DNA of 64,000 nucleotides from Defluviitaleaceae bacterium (GTDB taxonomy: Bacteria > Bacillota > Clostridia > Lachnospirales > WQUN01): NCBI GenBank assembly GCA_009781755.1, contig WQVD01000006.1, positions 1-64,000 on the forward strand, read 5' to 3'. Under the pieces are notes generated by a model. That model was given only the letters and a program-made list of their open reading frames with translations. It had not been told where the DNA came from and did no database searches. The translations under genes and the position numbers were made by a program. Every line of letters starts with the position of its first letter. Position 1 is the first letter of the stretch. Below are positions 57,002 to 64,000 of this stretch, in pieces.

Positions 57002-58981
57002 CTAGCTATTGTATTTTTCCCACTGCACTTTCCGCATGCGATTAATCGCCGCCAAAATATCATAACATCGCGGCATATCCATGAAGCGTTTCATGCCTGT
57101 GAAGAAACCTGTATCCACCAAGTCCAAGCCTTCTTTTTGTATTTGTGCATGCAATGCCCTTACTTTTGTGATTATATCCATCGCATTTTCGCCGCGCTTG
57201 GTAGATGGGCGCAACCCGCGCATTGCTAGTGCCATTGCCTCCAAGTCATCCACGCCTTCATTGCCCTTCGCCAAATGCCGTAGGATAAAAGCCACTGCGT
57301 TGATTTGCGCCTCGGTGGTGATGTCGTGCAGGTTTCGGATGTCGATGCGCTCGTCGCCGATAATGATAAAACCCGTGTCGGAGACTTCCAACTTTTCGCG
57401 GCTCGTACCGGAGGGATAGGTTGAAAAACAACCCGACAGGGCCCGATGATTTTCCCAATCGGCGGCAGGCGGCAATGCTTGTGGTGCGGGGGCCAATGAT
57501 TTTGCATGCGCGGTTACTTCACCCATCACAAATTCGTCCATCATAAAAATGTCATCCGCTACGGACAAATACTCCCCGCTTCCCCCAATGACCAACAGCG
57601 TGGACACGCCCCTGTCAGCCAATTCCCGCACGCGGTCGGTGAAGGGCGTAATCGGTTCACTTTCAATCAGACGCTTCATGACCGCATCGCGAATCATAAA
57701 GTTGGTGGCTGAACGGTCCTCGTCAATGAGCAAAAGCTTCGCACCCAACGAAACCGATTCCATGATATTCGCCCCCTGCGAAGTAGAACCCGAAGCATGC
57801 GTCGTGGAGAAATGCGCAGGGTCGCCGCCCGGTATCCATTTAATGAATGGAGAAATATTCACCGCAGACACCGCGCGTCCGTCTTCTGCGGTGATGGTGA
57901 CAGCGGTATCGTCTGTGATGCAAAGCTCGCGCCCATCCCCCGCAACATGGTTATATATGCCTGCGGACACGGCATTTAACACGGTAGATTTGCCGGAGTA
58001 ACCGCCGCCGGTAATCACCACCACACCGCATTTTATGCCCATGCCTTTGATGCCCGCTACTTCAATTTCATGCTTGGGCGGGCTTTGGAATGGGATGGCA
58101 TTGGCGGCGGGTTTATCACTGCCGCGTTCCCGCGCCAAGATGCTGCCGTTGGCAATAAACGCACAATAACCATTGTTCCGCAGAAAATCACGTATGGCAT
58201 GTTGGGTTTCTTCCAATTTTAATGCGGCTTTTAATCCTTTCACGTCAAATGCTTTGATAAAACGCTGCGTAGCATCGGGCATTTGGTTGCACAGCATCTT
58301 CGTTGCCCTGTCCAGCTTCATATGCGGCAATTGGACTTCCAAACGAATGCACAAGCAAAAAACATCCGGCGGCGAATCCTTCTCCGGGTCAACGTGAATT
58401 CGGTTGCCCCCCAAATCCTCGTAATCTTTGGCTTCCTGCATCGCAAAATAAGCCGCATTACGCTGCAACACCTTTGCGCCGGGCGCGTAAAGATAAAATT
58501 TCCCATTGTCCTTGTCCGGGCGGGTGCGGTTGGCGTACTCCGCGTTAATGGCTTCAAAATATGGCGTTATCGCCCGCAAACAAAAATCTGCCGCGCCGAG
58601 GGTAGGCGTATCGATACCCAACTTTTCCACCGGGATGGCAATGGTAATCGTCGGCCTGTCGGGCACCAGTTTGTTGGTACGGTCCAGCGTGTAAGCAACC
58701 CCGTCATCCCAAAAAGTAGGCACCCGCCAAGATTCCACTCTGGGCGGATCGGTACGCCCCGCGAAAGTCACCACGCATTCGCAGTCATACAAATCCCTTT
58801 GTACCATCTGCACCTTAAAATCTTGCAATGCGCCCTGTTGTACCAAGTCGCCGTCTTTGCCCACTTTTCCTTTATACTTGCGTCCGTCTCCATCAACGGC
58901 TGCTACCGTATAACGGTATGTGGTGGTTCGGTTGTCCGTATTTTTGATACGGTCAAAGTAATAACGTAGTCTCTTCAGCAA
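57002..58981 (-). CDS. ABC_ATPase-family P-loop protein (COG3044 type)
   Basis: A 659-residue protein of the predicted ABC-class ATPase family (ABC_ATPase). The N-terminal 300 residues include YLYAPGAKVLQRNAAYF and RLEVQLPHMKLDRATKMLC. A Walker A GGGYSGKST follows, then a Q-loop/signature-like SQGANIMESVSLGA and a Walker B LLLIDEDRSATNFM. There are no membrane segments. Its function is unknown. I favour TTG 58979-58981 as start, because GGAGG lies 8 nt upstream. The ATG at 58994-58996 has no ribosome binding site and itself forms part of that GGAGG. An attenuator-like leader precedes it. Confidence 0.85.
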   Translation of the reverse strand: MLKRLRYYFDRIKNTDNRTTTYRYTVAAVDGDGRKYKGKVGKDGDLVQQGALQDFKVQMVQRDLYDCECVVTFAGRTDPPRVESWRVPTFWDDGVAYTLDRTNKLVPDRPTITIAIPVEKLGIDTPTLGAADFCLRAITPYFEAINAEYANRTRPDKDNGKFYLYAPGAKVLQRNAAYFAMQEAKDYEDLGGNRIHVDPEKDSPPDVFCLCIRLEVQLPHMKLDRATKMLCNQMPDATQRFIKAFDVKGLKAALKLEETQHAIRDFLRNNGYCAFIANGSILARERGSDKPAANAIPFQSPPKHEIEVAGIKGMGIKCGVVVITGGGYSGKSTVLNAVSAGIYNHVAGDGRELCITDDTAVTITAEDGRAVSAVNISPFIKWIPGGDPAHFSTTHASGSTSQGANIMESVSLGAKLLLIDEDRSATNFMIRDAVMKRLIESEPITPFTDRVRELADRGVSTLLVIGGSGEYLSVADDIFMMDEFVMGEVTAHAKSLAPAPQALPPAADWENHRALSGCFSTYPSGTSREKLEVSDTGFIIIGDERIDIRNLHDITTEAQINAVAFILRHLAKGNEGVDDLEAMALAMRGLRPSTKRGENAMDIITKVRALHAQIQKEGLDLVDTGFFTGMKRFMDMPRCYDILAAINRMRKVQWEKYNS

Positions 58982-59024
58982 TTTTGCTTCCTCCATTGTG
59001 CGGAAGGCAGGGCAAAATAAAAAA

Positions 59025-59047
59025 CGCCGTTGACAAAACCAACGGCG
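59025..59047 (-). terminator. terminator/attenuator hairpin upstream of the ABC_ATPase gene
   Basis: CGCCGTTG and CAACGGCG (59025-59032, 59040-59047) form an 8-bp GC-rich stem with a 7-nt loop, followed on the minus strand by six T residues. It sits between the leader peptide and the ABC_ATPase start, on the coding strand, so it would stop transcription before the gene unless antiterminated. Confidence 0.8.
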
Positions 59048-59072
59048 CGAAAAGACTTACGTCAAAAAAGAC

Positions 59073-59126
59073 CTAAATCGGCACGGACAAAATGGTTTTA
59101 TCAAATAGTGATATGGGTGTTTTCAT
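59073..59126 (-). CDS. 17-codon leader peptide
   Basis: The frame MKTPISLFDKTILSVPI begins at ATG 59124-59126, with GGAGGG (59137-59142) 10 nt upstream, and stops at TAG 59073-59075. It is followed by a terminator hairpin and then the ABC_ATPase gene, the standard layout of ribosome-controlled attenuation. The start codon lies in an 11-bp stem (59084-59094 with 59124-59134). No homologue is known to me. The evidence is the ribosome binding site, position and structure. Confidence 0.55.
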   Translation of the reverse strand: MKTPISLFDKTILSVPI

Positions 59127-59134
59127 TTTGTCCG
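59084..59134 (-). promoter_or_regulatory. leader stem-loop sequestering the leader-peptide start
   Basis: CGGACAAAATG (minus strand, 59124-59134) pairs perfectly with CATTTTGTCCG (59084-59094) across a 29-nt loop, hiding the leader ATG. The segment GATAAAACCA (59093-59102) can pair over 10 bp, one a G-U, with TGGTTTTGTC (59032-59041), which is the terminator loop and its edges. The leader could therefore switch between alternative structures. Confidence 0.55.
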
Positions 59135-59167
59135 ATCCCTCCTGAATTTTTATTTTGATTCCGGAAA

Positions 59168-59196
59168 AGCGTAACGCGTTCGCCATGTAAATGCAA
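59168..59196 (-). promoter_or_regulatory. possible promoter of the ABC_ATPase leader
   Basis: On the minus strand TTGCAT (59191-59196) and TACGCT (59168-59173) are 17 nt apart. The -10 match is weak, but the layout TTGCATTT...GCGTTA resembles the elements at 338-369 and 61513-61544. Confidence 0.3.
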
Positions 59197-59728
59197 TGAT
59201 AAATCTTGTTTATAATCATTCTTCATCATAAAAAGAGACTGTCTTGTAAGCAAAAACAAGCCGGTCACTATTTTTAATACATAATGTCATGACAAAATCT
59301 TAGAAAATGTCTAAGGTCTTGGCAACGGATGTCCGATACACTGCACCTTGCAACCGAAACAAACGTTTCTACGCCATGGACGGGTTTTGCCACCTCCGCG
59401 AAGGACTTGTGCCTTGTACGGACCGCACCGCTCCCGCTTTAACCTTTGTTACAGGTTGCACAAGCAACACCCTGCACCACCCGCCGCACATATGCAAAGG
59501 GGGTAGCACACCGCGCTTTGGATCCGGCACGGTTATGCTGCCCACGCATGCACCTTTGCAAACAAAGCGGCAAACGCCGGGGGCCCGGGACCCCAATTAC
59601 TATTACAACTACATAACCATTAAACAAAATGAAGAAAGCGAATTGGCAACGCAGGCTGCGAAGACCGGCCGCCAATACAGTTTTTTTGTTAACTTGTTGG
59701 GTTAAAATCATAATTCGCTTTACGCAAA
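59197..59728. other. long non-coding-looking region with unusual GC-rich core
   Basis: About 530 bases hold no convincing gene. The core 59320-59600 is GC-rich, C-rich on the plus strand and open in both directions: 59307-59705 plus, 59369-59596 and 59439-59741 minus. None of these frames has a ribosome binding site or a recognisable domain, and their translations are rich in Cys, Arg and Pro as in chance frames. A small stem CTTAGA/TCTAAG (59299-59315) precedes the core, and GGGGGCCCGGGACCCC ends it. This may be a repeated intergenic element or a structured RNA. I could not match it to tmRNA, RNase P RNA, 6S or SRP RNA by eye. Confidence 0.4.
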
Positions 59729-59752
59729 GGGGCGGTTTCATGAGACAGCCCC
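59729..59752 (-). terminator. terminator-like hairpin after the PepF-like gene
   Basis: GGGGC-GTTTCA and TGAGAC-GCCCC are imperfect 12-nt arms with wobble pairs, followed on the minus strand by three T residues. It lies 53 nt downstream of the peptidase frame. Confidence 0.5.
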
Positions 59753-59804
59753 TATTGCCGTTTAACTTGCTCCGGCACCTCTTTCAATATATTTTAAATC
59801 TGCG

Positions 59805-61490
59805 TTATATTCTATTTTTTTCAAGCCATTCCGCTGCCATATCTGCAACCATCTTCAAGTTTTGCGGTTCAAAGGGCGTAGGCAGGCCGCTGTCGCTAAC
59901 AAGCTCTACAAAATTCTTGGTGCCGGCAAACTTTACAAGGCGCACATACTTTTCCCACGTACTCATATGGTCTTTTTGGTTCAATGCCCAAAAATTTAAT
60001 GCCATAATGCCCGCAAGACAGTAGTCAATGTAGTAAAAAGGCATCTGATAAATGTGTATTACTTCCTGCCAGCTGCGACCTTGTGCATAAAATGGTATAT
60101 CAAGCGTGTGATGCCAAGGTCTATACTTTTTATCAAGCGCAAGCCAAAGTGCATTGCGCTCGGCAGGTGTCATTTCGGGTTTGGAATAAACAATGTGCTG
60201 AAATTCGTCCACCATCACCCCATAGGGCAAAAACTCTAAATCCGCAGACAGGTGGCTATGGCAATACTTTGTAGTATCTGCACCAAAAAACCCCTCCATC
60301 CACGGCCATGCAAAAAATTCCATAGCCATGGCGTGTATTTCGCCTATCTCTGCACTGCCTTCTTGCAAGTCATAGGGGTAAATATCCCTTGCTACATAAC
60401 CTGCATAGGCATGTCCGATCTCGTGGGTAAGCACGTCAATGTCTTCACTCGTTCCTCTAAAAGTTGCATGAATAAATGGGGATTAGTAAATTGCAAAGTC
60501 TGTCATGTAACCGCCTATACCCCTGTCAGGCTTGTTAAGCACATCAATCAAATCATTTGCTAACATAAAATTAAAAAACGCGCTCGTTTCGTCAGATAGT
60601 TCGGCATACATCTTTTTGCCGTGGGCAAATATTTCGTCGTGCGTGCCTTTGGGTGTTGCGTTGCCGTCAGGGAAATTAAATTTTTGGTCTGCCGTGTCAA
60701 TTTTGTCCACACCTATACGCTTGGCTTGCTCCGCTTTTATGGCTGTCACAAGCGGCACAATATGTTCCAACACCCCTTGGCGAAACTTTGCAACCATGGC
60801 TTCGTCATAACAATTTCTCTGCATACGGTAGTAACCAAGTTCCGTAAAACTCTTGTAGCCAAGCTTTTTTGCTATGGCTGTGCGGAGTTTTACAAGCTTG
60901 TCAAAAATAGCGTCAAACTTTTCTGCATGGCTCATATACCAGTCAGACATTGCTTTGTAGGCAGCTACACGCACTTCCCTGTCCTTGTTTTCAAAATAAG
61001 CTTCTATGTCGGACATGTTCATCGTCTTGCCATCAAACTCAAACTCAGCAGCGTTCCACAAGTCGAAATATTCACCGCCAAGCTTGTTTTCCTCTTGCAA
61101 GTCTTCAATAATTTCAGGGCTAAAGGTTTTACGCTTCATTTCAAGATTTACAAACATCAGCTTACCCCAGGCTGTCTCCATTTCTGCACGAAAAGGCGAT
61201 TCGAGCATGGCCTTAGAAATTTCTTGCTTCACTTCCTCAAGCATGGGGTCGATTTCGTCCAAATAATCATGCTCAGCCGCGTAATATTCATCCTTGGTAT
61301 TCAAGCTTTTGCGCGCATAAGCAAGGTTAAACATGGTGCTTACCCATTCGTTAAGACCGTTTATTTCCTTATAAATTGCAAAACAGTCCTCGGCAGTCTG
61401 CGCTCCCTTAAACTGCTCAATAAGCGCTTGGTATTTTGCGCTTGTTTGCGCTAATTCGGGTCTAATATACTGCATATCTGCAAATTTCAT
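59805..61490 (-). pseudogene. oligoendopeptidase F-like M3 peptidase interrupted by one in-frame ochre stop
   Basis: One frame of 561 codons encodes an M3-family zinc oligopeptidase (M3B/PepF-like). It has an N-terminal helical half (SAKYQALIEQFKGAQTAEDC, DKFDGKTMNMSDIEAYFENKDREVRVAAYKA in part) and then the zinc motif H-E-x-x-H in LTHEIGHAYAGYV. The downstream Glu ligand is in MAMEFFAWPW. At codon 336 a TAA (60483-60485) lies just before SPFIHATFRGTSEDIDVLTHE. In PepF-like enzymes this position is typically Lys (YKSPF), so an AAA-to-TAA change explains it. The rest of the frame is intact to 59805. As read, the product would lose its active site. The ribosome binding site is AGGAGGG. A sequencing error is possible. 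Confidence 0.88.
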
Positions 61491-61512
61491 TATAATCTAT
61501 CCCTCCTATTGC

Positions 61513-61544
61513 AATTTAATGTATATCGTTTACAAATGCAACCA
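61513..61544 (-). promoter_or_regulatory. promoter/operator-like element upstream of the PepF-like gene
   Basis: TTGCAT (61536-61541) and TAAATT (61513-61518) lie 17 nt apart on the minus strand, just before the ribosome binding site. The 22 bp at 61523-61544 are identical to 348-369 upstream of the DinJ-like antitoxin. Confidence 0.5.
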
Positions 61545-61623
61545 TCAACTGCGTCATATTTTGCGCACGTATAATCGTACCCGGACTTATCACGAGTTAA
61601 TATAAGACACTTCCGTATAAGAA

Positions 61624-61659
61624 AAACAGCCTGATGGTTTATAAACCACCAAGCTGTTT
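61624..61659 (-). terminator. terminator of the tRNA-Ser gene
   Basis: Arms of 17 nt (61624-61640 and 61643-61659) pair at 15 positions, and the minus strand continues with five T residues. It lies 4 nt downstream of the tRNA. Confidence 0.85.
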
Positions 61660-61662
61660 CAA

Positions 61663-61748
61663 CGGAAGGTAAGGGATTCGAACCCTTGTGGGGTTGCCCC
61701 CAAACGGTTTTCAAGACCGCCCCGTTATGACCACTTCGGTAACCTTCC
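61663..61748 (-). tRNA. tRNA-Ser (anticodon TGA)
   Basis: The minus strand folds as an 86-nt class II tRNA. The acceptor stem is GGAAGGT with ACCTTCC, the anticodon stem GCGGT/ACCGT carries loop CTTGAAA (anticodon TGA, reading UCA), a long variable arm pairs GGGG with CCCC, and the T loop is GGTTCGAATCC. The discriminator base is G, as in serine tRNAs. The 3' CCA is not encoded. A terminator follows at 61624-61659. Confidence 0.95.
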
Positions 61749-61835
61749 AAGGTATAGCCAAGACGCGCGCAATAGTATACGATTGCGAAGGCAAATGTCA
61801 ATCATGCGGCATAAATTTTACATAGAGGTGATGGA

Positions 61836-62963
61836 ATGAAGCGTGTATTAACCGTTTTCGGCACAAGGCCGGAAGCTTACAAGATGATTCCGTTGGTGTT
61901 GGCATTGCGGGCGCGGCGCGATGTGTTGGAATCGCGTGTTTGCGTGACGGCGCAGCACCGCGAAATGTTGGACACGGCGTTGGCACCGTTCGGCGTGGTG
62001 CCGGACGTGGATTTGAATGTGATGACACATGGTCAAACCCCGGGCGATGTGATAAGCCGTATTTTGGCGGGCATGGCACCCGTCTTGGCCGATTGGCAGC
62101 CTGATATTGTGCTCGTGCATGGCGATACGACCACCACTTTTGCGGCGGCGCTGGCGGCTTTTCATGCGAAGGTGGCAGTGGGGCACGTGGAAGCGGGGCT
62201 GCGCACGTTTGACAAATACCGCCCCTATCCCGAAGAAATGAACCGCAAGTTGACGACCGCGCTGACGGATTTTCACTTCGCGCCCACGGCATTGGCGCGG
62301 CAATATTTGTTGGACGAAAAAGTGCCCGCCGAACGGATTATTGTAACGGGCAATACCGCGTTGGATATGTTGAAGCATACGTCAAGCGACGATTATACTT
62401 TTCAAAATGCCGATGCGGCACGCATTTGTGCCGAAGCTGCTCAAGGCAATCATCGCCTCATACTCATGACCGCACACCGCCGCGAAAATATCGGCGCGCC
62501 GATGGAGGCCATTTGTCGTGCGGTGGGGCGTATTGCGGCGGATTTCCCCGATGTACGCATCTTGTGGCCCATGCACCCCAACGGCACAGGCCGGGTCGAA
62601 TCGCATCAATACTTGGCGCATTTGCCCAATGTCGTATTGACGCAAGCGTTGGATTTGCACGACATGCACAATGTGATGAAGCGCGCTTATTTGATATTGT
62701 CCGATTCGGGCGGAATTCAGGAAGAAGCACCGTCCTTTGACGTGCCTGTCGTGGTGCTGCGCGAAGTGACCGAACGCCCCGAAGGCGTGGACGCAGGCGC
62801 ATTGATGCTGGGCGGCGTGGAGGAATCGGGCATTTACAGTGCCACCGCACGTTTGTTGACCGATCCGACAGCACATGCAAAAATGGCCGCCGTACCCAAC
62901 CCCTACGGCGATGGCAACGCCAGCGAACGCATCGTACAAGTGATTATTGAAAATGACATATAG
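61836..62963 (+). CDS. wecB: UDP-N-acetylglucosamine 2-epimerase (non-hydrolysing)
   Basis: A 375-residue GT-B-fold epimerase that interconverts UDP-GlcNAc and UDP-ManNAc for teichoic-acid linkage units or surface polysaccharides. Family patterns are clear: FGTRPEAYKMIPLVLAL at the start, VHGDTTTTFAAALAAF, GHVEAGLRTFDKYRPYPEEMNR, MTAHRRENIG and LSDSGGIQEEAPSF. The length is standard. The ribosome binding site AGAGGTGATGG precedes ATG. It is followed by the GNAT gene after 9 nt and the RqcP-like gene, probably as an operon. No other cell-wall genes are in view. Confidence 0.95.
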   Translation: MKRVLTVFGTRPEAYKMIPLVLALRARRDVLESRVCVTAQHREMLDTALAPFGVVPDVDLNVMTHGQTPGDVISRILAGMAPVLADWQPDIVLVHGDTTTTFAAALAAFHAKVAVGHVEAGLRTFDKYRPYPEEMNRKLTTALTDFHFAPTALARQYLLDEKVPAERIIVTGNTALDMLKHTSSDDYTFQNADAARICAEAAQGNHRLILMTAHRRENIGAPMEAICRAVGRIAADFPDVRILWPMHPNGTGRVESHQYLAHLPNVVLTQALDLHDMHNVMKRAYLILSDSGGIQEEAPSFDVPVVVLREVTERPEGVDAGALMLGGVEESGIYSATARLLTDPTAHAKMAAVPNPYGDGNASERIVQVIIENDI

Positions 62964-62972
62964 GAGATAAAC

Positions 62973-63425
62973 ATGCTAACAATGCAATGGTTTTTTGGTG
63001 AGGAACACTTAGAAGATGTATACGCCCTGCGCCGTGCGGTTTTTATCGACGAGCAAGGCATCGCGGTGGAAGACGAGTTGGAGGGCGATGACGGCGGTTG
63101 CATCCATGTGGTGCTGTATGAAAGCAACGTGCCTGCAGCCACCGGTCGCGTCAAAATTACGAAGGAAGATTATATCATTGGCCGTGTGGCGACGTTGGCG
63201 CAGCATCGGGGGCGCGGCTTTGCTACGGCGGTGATGCAGGCACTCATCAAGGCTTGTTGCATCATGGGCGGCGAACGGCAAATTCTGCACGCGCAGTTAT
63301 CCGCGCAAGCGTTTTATGAGAAATTGGGCTTCAAGCCTTATGGCGAAATCTTTGAAGAAGCGGGCATTCGGCACGTATGTATGGAGCATTTCGGCTTCCC
63401 TGTTGGTTCGTGCCAACGCGGTTAA
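62973..63425 (+). CDS. GNAT-family N-acetyltransferase (ElaA-like)
   Basis: A 150-residue acetyltransferase. The opening LEDVYALRRAVFIDEQGIAVEDELEG, the strand GRVKITKEDYIIGRVATL and the acetyl-CoA loop AQHRGRGFATAVMQALI are characteristic of the YjcF/ElaA-type GNAT group. It ends in HAQLSAQAFYEKLGFKPYGEIFEEAGIRHVCME. AGGAGA lies 6 nt before the ATG. The substrate is unknown. It sits between the epimerase and the S4-domain gene, 9 nt and 44 nt away. Confidence 0.92.
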   Translation: MLTMQWFFGEEHLEDVYALRRAVFIDEQGIAVEDELEGDDGGCIHVVLYESNVPAATGRVKITKEDYIIGRVATLAQHRGRGFATAVMQALIKACCIMGGERQILHAQLSAQAFYEKLGFKPYGEIFEEAGIRHVCMEHFGFPVGSCQRG

Positions 63426-63469
63426 AGACCGTTGTATTTACGATTCACGCACAGAAAGGAGACTTAACC

Positions 63470-63712
63470 ATGCGATTGGATAAATATTTGAAAGTGAGTC
63501 GCGTCATCAAGCGGCGCACCGTGGCCAACGAAGCTTGTGATGCCGGACGCGTCACCATCAACGGCAAAGTCGCCAAAGCATCCGTGGATGTTAACCCGGG
63601 CGATGTCATTGCCATCCGCTTTGGTGATAAAGTGACGAAATTGCAGGTCGTGCAAGTCAAAGAAGTCGTGCGCAAGGAAGAAACGACGGAGATGTTTCGG
63701 TTAATCGATTAA
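63470..63712 (+). CDS. S4-domain RNA-binding protein, RqcP/YabO-like
   Basis: An 80-residue protein consisting of an S4 RNA-binding domain (MRLDKYLKVSRVIKRRTVANEACDAGRVTINGK, then VNPGDVIAIRFGDKVTKLQVVQV). Size and sequence match RqcP (YabO), which works with RqcH to add Ala tails to stalled nascent chains on 50S subunits, and the related Hsp15. The start is ATG 63470 with AAAGGAG 8 nt upstream; the longer open frame overlaps the GNAT gene. The terminator at 63751-63791 ends the unit. Confidence 0.9.
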   Translation: MRLDKYLKVSRVIKRRTVANEACDAGRVTINGKVAKASVDVNPGDVIAIRFGDKVTKLQVVQVKEVVRKEETTEMFRLID

Positions 63713-63750
63713 ATCGAACGCGCCGATGGCCTTTGCATCTAAAAACAAAA

Positions 63751-63791
63751 CGGACACCACCTTCCTAAACGAAAGTGATGCCCGCTTTTTT
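63751..63791. terminator. terminator between the RqcP-like gene and the spore protein gene
   Basis: CGGACACCACCTTC (63751-63764) and GAAAGTGATGCCCG (63771-63784) pair at most positions, some as G-U. Six T residues follow at 63786-63791, and T-rich sequence follows on the other strand, so it can serve both convergent genes. Confidence 0.8.
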
Positions 63792-63810
63792 ATTGCTTTA
63801 TATCGCTTGT

Positions 63811-64000
63811 TTACTTGCCGCGCATTTGTTTTTCTTGCGCTTCGATCATCTTTTTCACCATGTAGCCGCCCACGTAGCCGGTTTGGGCCGATGTGAGGTC
63901 GCCGTTGTAGCCTTGTTTCAAGGGTACGCCGATTTCGCTGGCGACTTCAAATTTGAATTTTTCCATCGGATTTTGGCCGGGGATGGTGGATTTGGGTGTG
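63811..64000 (-). CDS. alpha/beta-type small acid-soluble spore protein (5' end missing)
   Basis: A frame enters from the right edge and ends at TAA 63811-63813. The visible C-terminal 63 residues include MEKFKFEVASEIGVPLKQGY, then NGDLTSAQTGYVGGYMVKKMIEAQEKQM. Both are the conserved blocks of alpha/beta-type SASPs, which coat and protect DNA in dormant spores. The FEVASEIG stretch matches the site cut by the germination protease GPR. An in-frame Met lies at MEKFKF, but the family usually has residues before this block, so I treat the gene as partial. It shows that the organism belongs to a spore-forming lineage. Confidence 0.93.
   Translation of the reverse strand, partial: TPKSTIPGQNPMEKFKFEVASEIGVPLKQGYNGDLTSAQTGYVGGYMVKKMIEAQEKQMRGK

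Noticed and set aside
59307-59705. 132-codon plus-strand frame and overlapping minus-strand frames in the GC-rich region
   Set aside because: No ribosome binding site, composition looks like chance translation of structured or repeat DNA, and frames overlap on both strands.
60621-61454. 277-codon plus-strand frame inside the PepF-like gene
   Set aside because: Antisense shadow of a conserved peptidase frame, rich in Cys, His and Phe as expected from reverse translation.

Overview
The window looks like the chromosome of an anaerobic, endospore-forming member of the Clostridia (Bacillota). The evidence is an alpha/beta-type small acid-soluble spore protein at the right edge, an oxygen-sensitive radical-SAM sulfatase-maturating enzyme, LplB/YtcP-type sugar ABC permeases with a lipoprotein binding protein, strong AGGAGG-type ribosome binding sites and stem-loop/U-run terminators. 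Genes are packed tightly, often with 4-20 nt overlaps, and no phage, IS element or CRISPR array was seen.

Layout. (1) 1-1521: end of a DinJ/YafQ-type toxin-antitoxin pair and a hypothetical protein. (2) 1666-38618: a large carbohydrate region. A nitrilase-family hydrolase and a sulfatase precede a LacI regulator broken by one in-frame stop, an operator-promoter and a sugar ABC transporter (5211-8744). A minus-strand operon (17202 to 8868) encodes a GH2 beta-galactosidase, two sulfatases and two UroD-fold proteins. A divergent plus-strand operon (17322 to 31924) encodes an uncharacterised 671-residue protein, an Asp-box propeller protein, two sulfatases, a serine hydrolase, a DUF1961 protein, a creatininase-family protein, a NagB-like protein, a GH4 glycosidase, a 2-hydroxyacid dehydrogenase and an amidohydrolase. 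The sulfatase maturase follows, then a third UroD-fold protein and a redox operon (OYE-like, SDR, FAD protein, TIM-barrel isomerase). (3) 38794-41751: a GNAT-Sel1 gene broken by a frameshift, a GNAT-kinase fusion and a gene fragment. (4) 41794-47876: GH43, GH43-like and GH127 enzymes, probably for arabinose-containing oligosaccharides. (5) 48009-63712: housekeeping and regulatory genes: M28 peptidase, twin XRE regulators, flavin proteins, WYL and LytTR/DUF3021 regulators, a YoeB-type toxin-antitoxin, an ABC_ATPase gene behind a structured leader, a PepF-like peptidase broken by a stop codon, tRNA-Ser, UDP-GlcNAc 2-epimerase, GNAT and RqcP-like protein. (6) 63811-64000: spore protein.

How the parts fit. 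None of the five sulfatases or the glycosidases has a visible signal peptide, whereas the solute-binding protein is a lipoprotein. The simplest reading is that sulfated oligosaccharides are imported intact and then desulfated and hydrolysed in the cytoplasm, with the maturase serving all five sulfatases. The substrate is not fixed by sequence. Beta-galactosidase, the GH4 enzyme with a Cys-His-Glu motif and a NagB-like protein suggest a sulfated glycan containing galactose and possibly uronic acid or amino sugar.

The most unusual signal is the leader of the ABC_ATPase gene (58981-59142): a 17-codon peptide whose start codon sits in an 11-bp stem, then a terminator hairpin whose loop can pair with the leader-hairpin loop. 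Also notable are two lone ochre stops in otherwise intact genes, a 165-bp inverted-repeat element at 53023-53187, and families of short palindromes and promoter-like motifs shared between distant genes.
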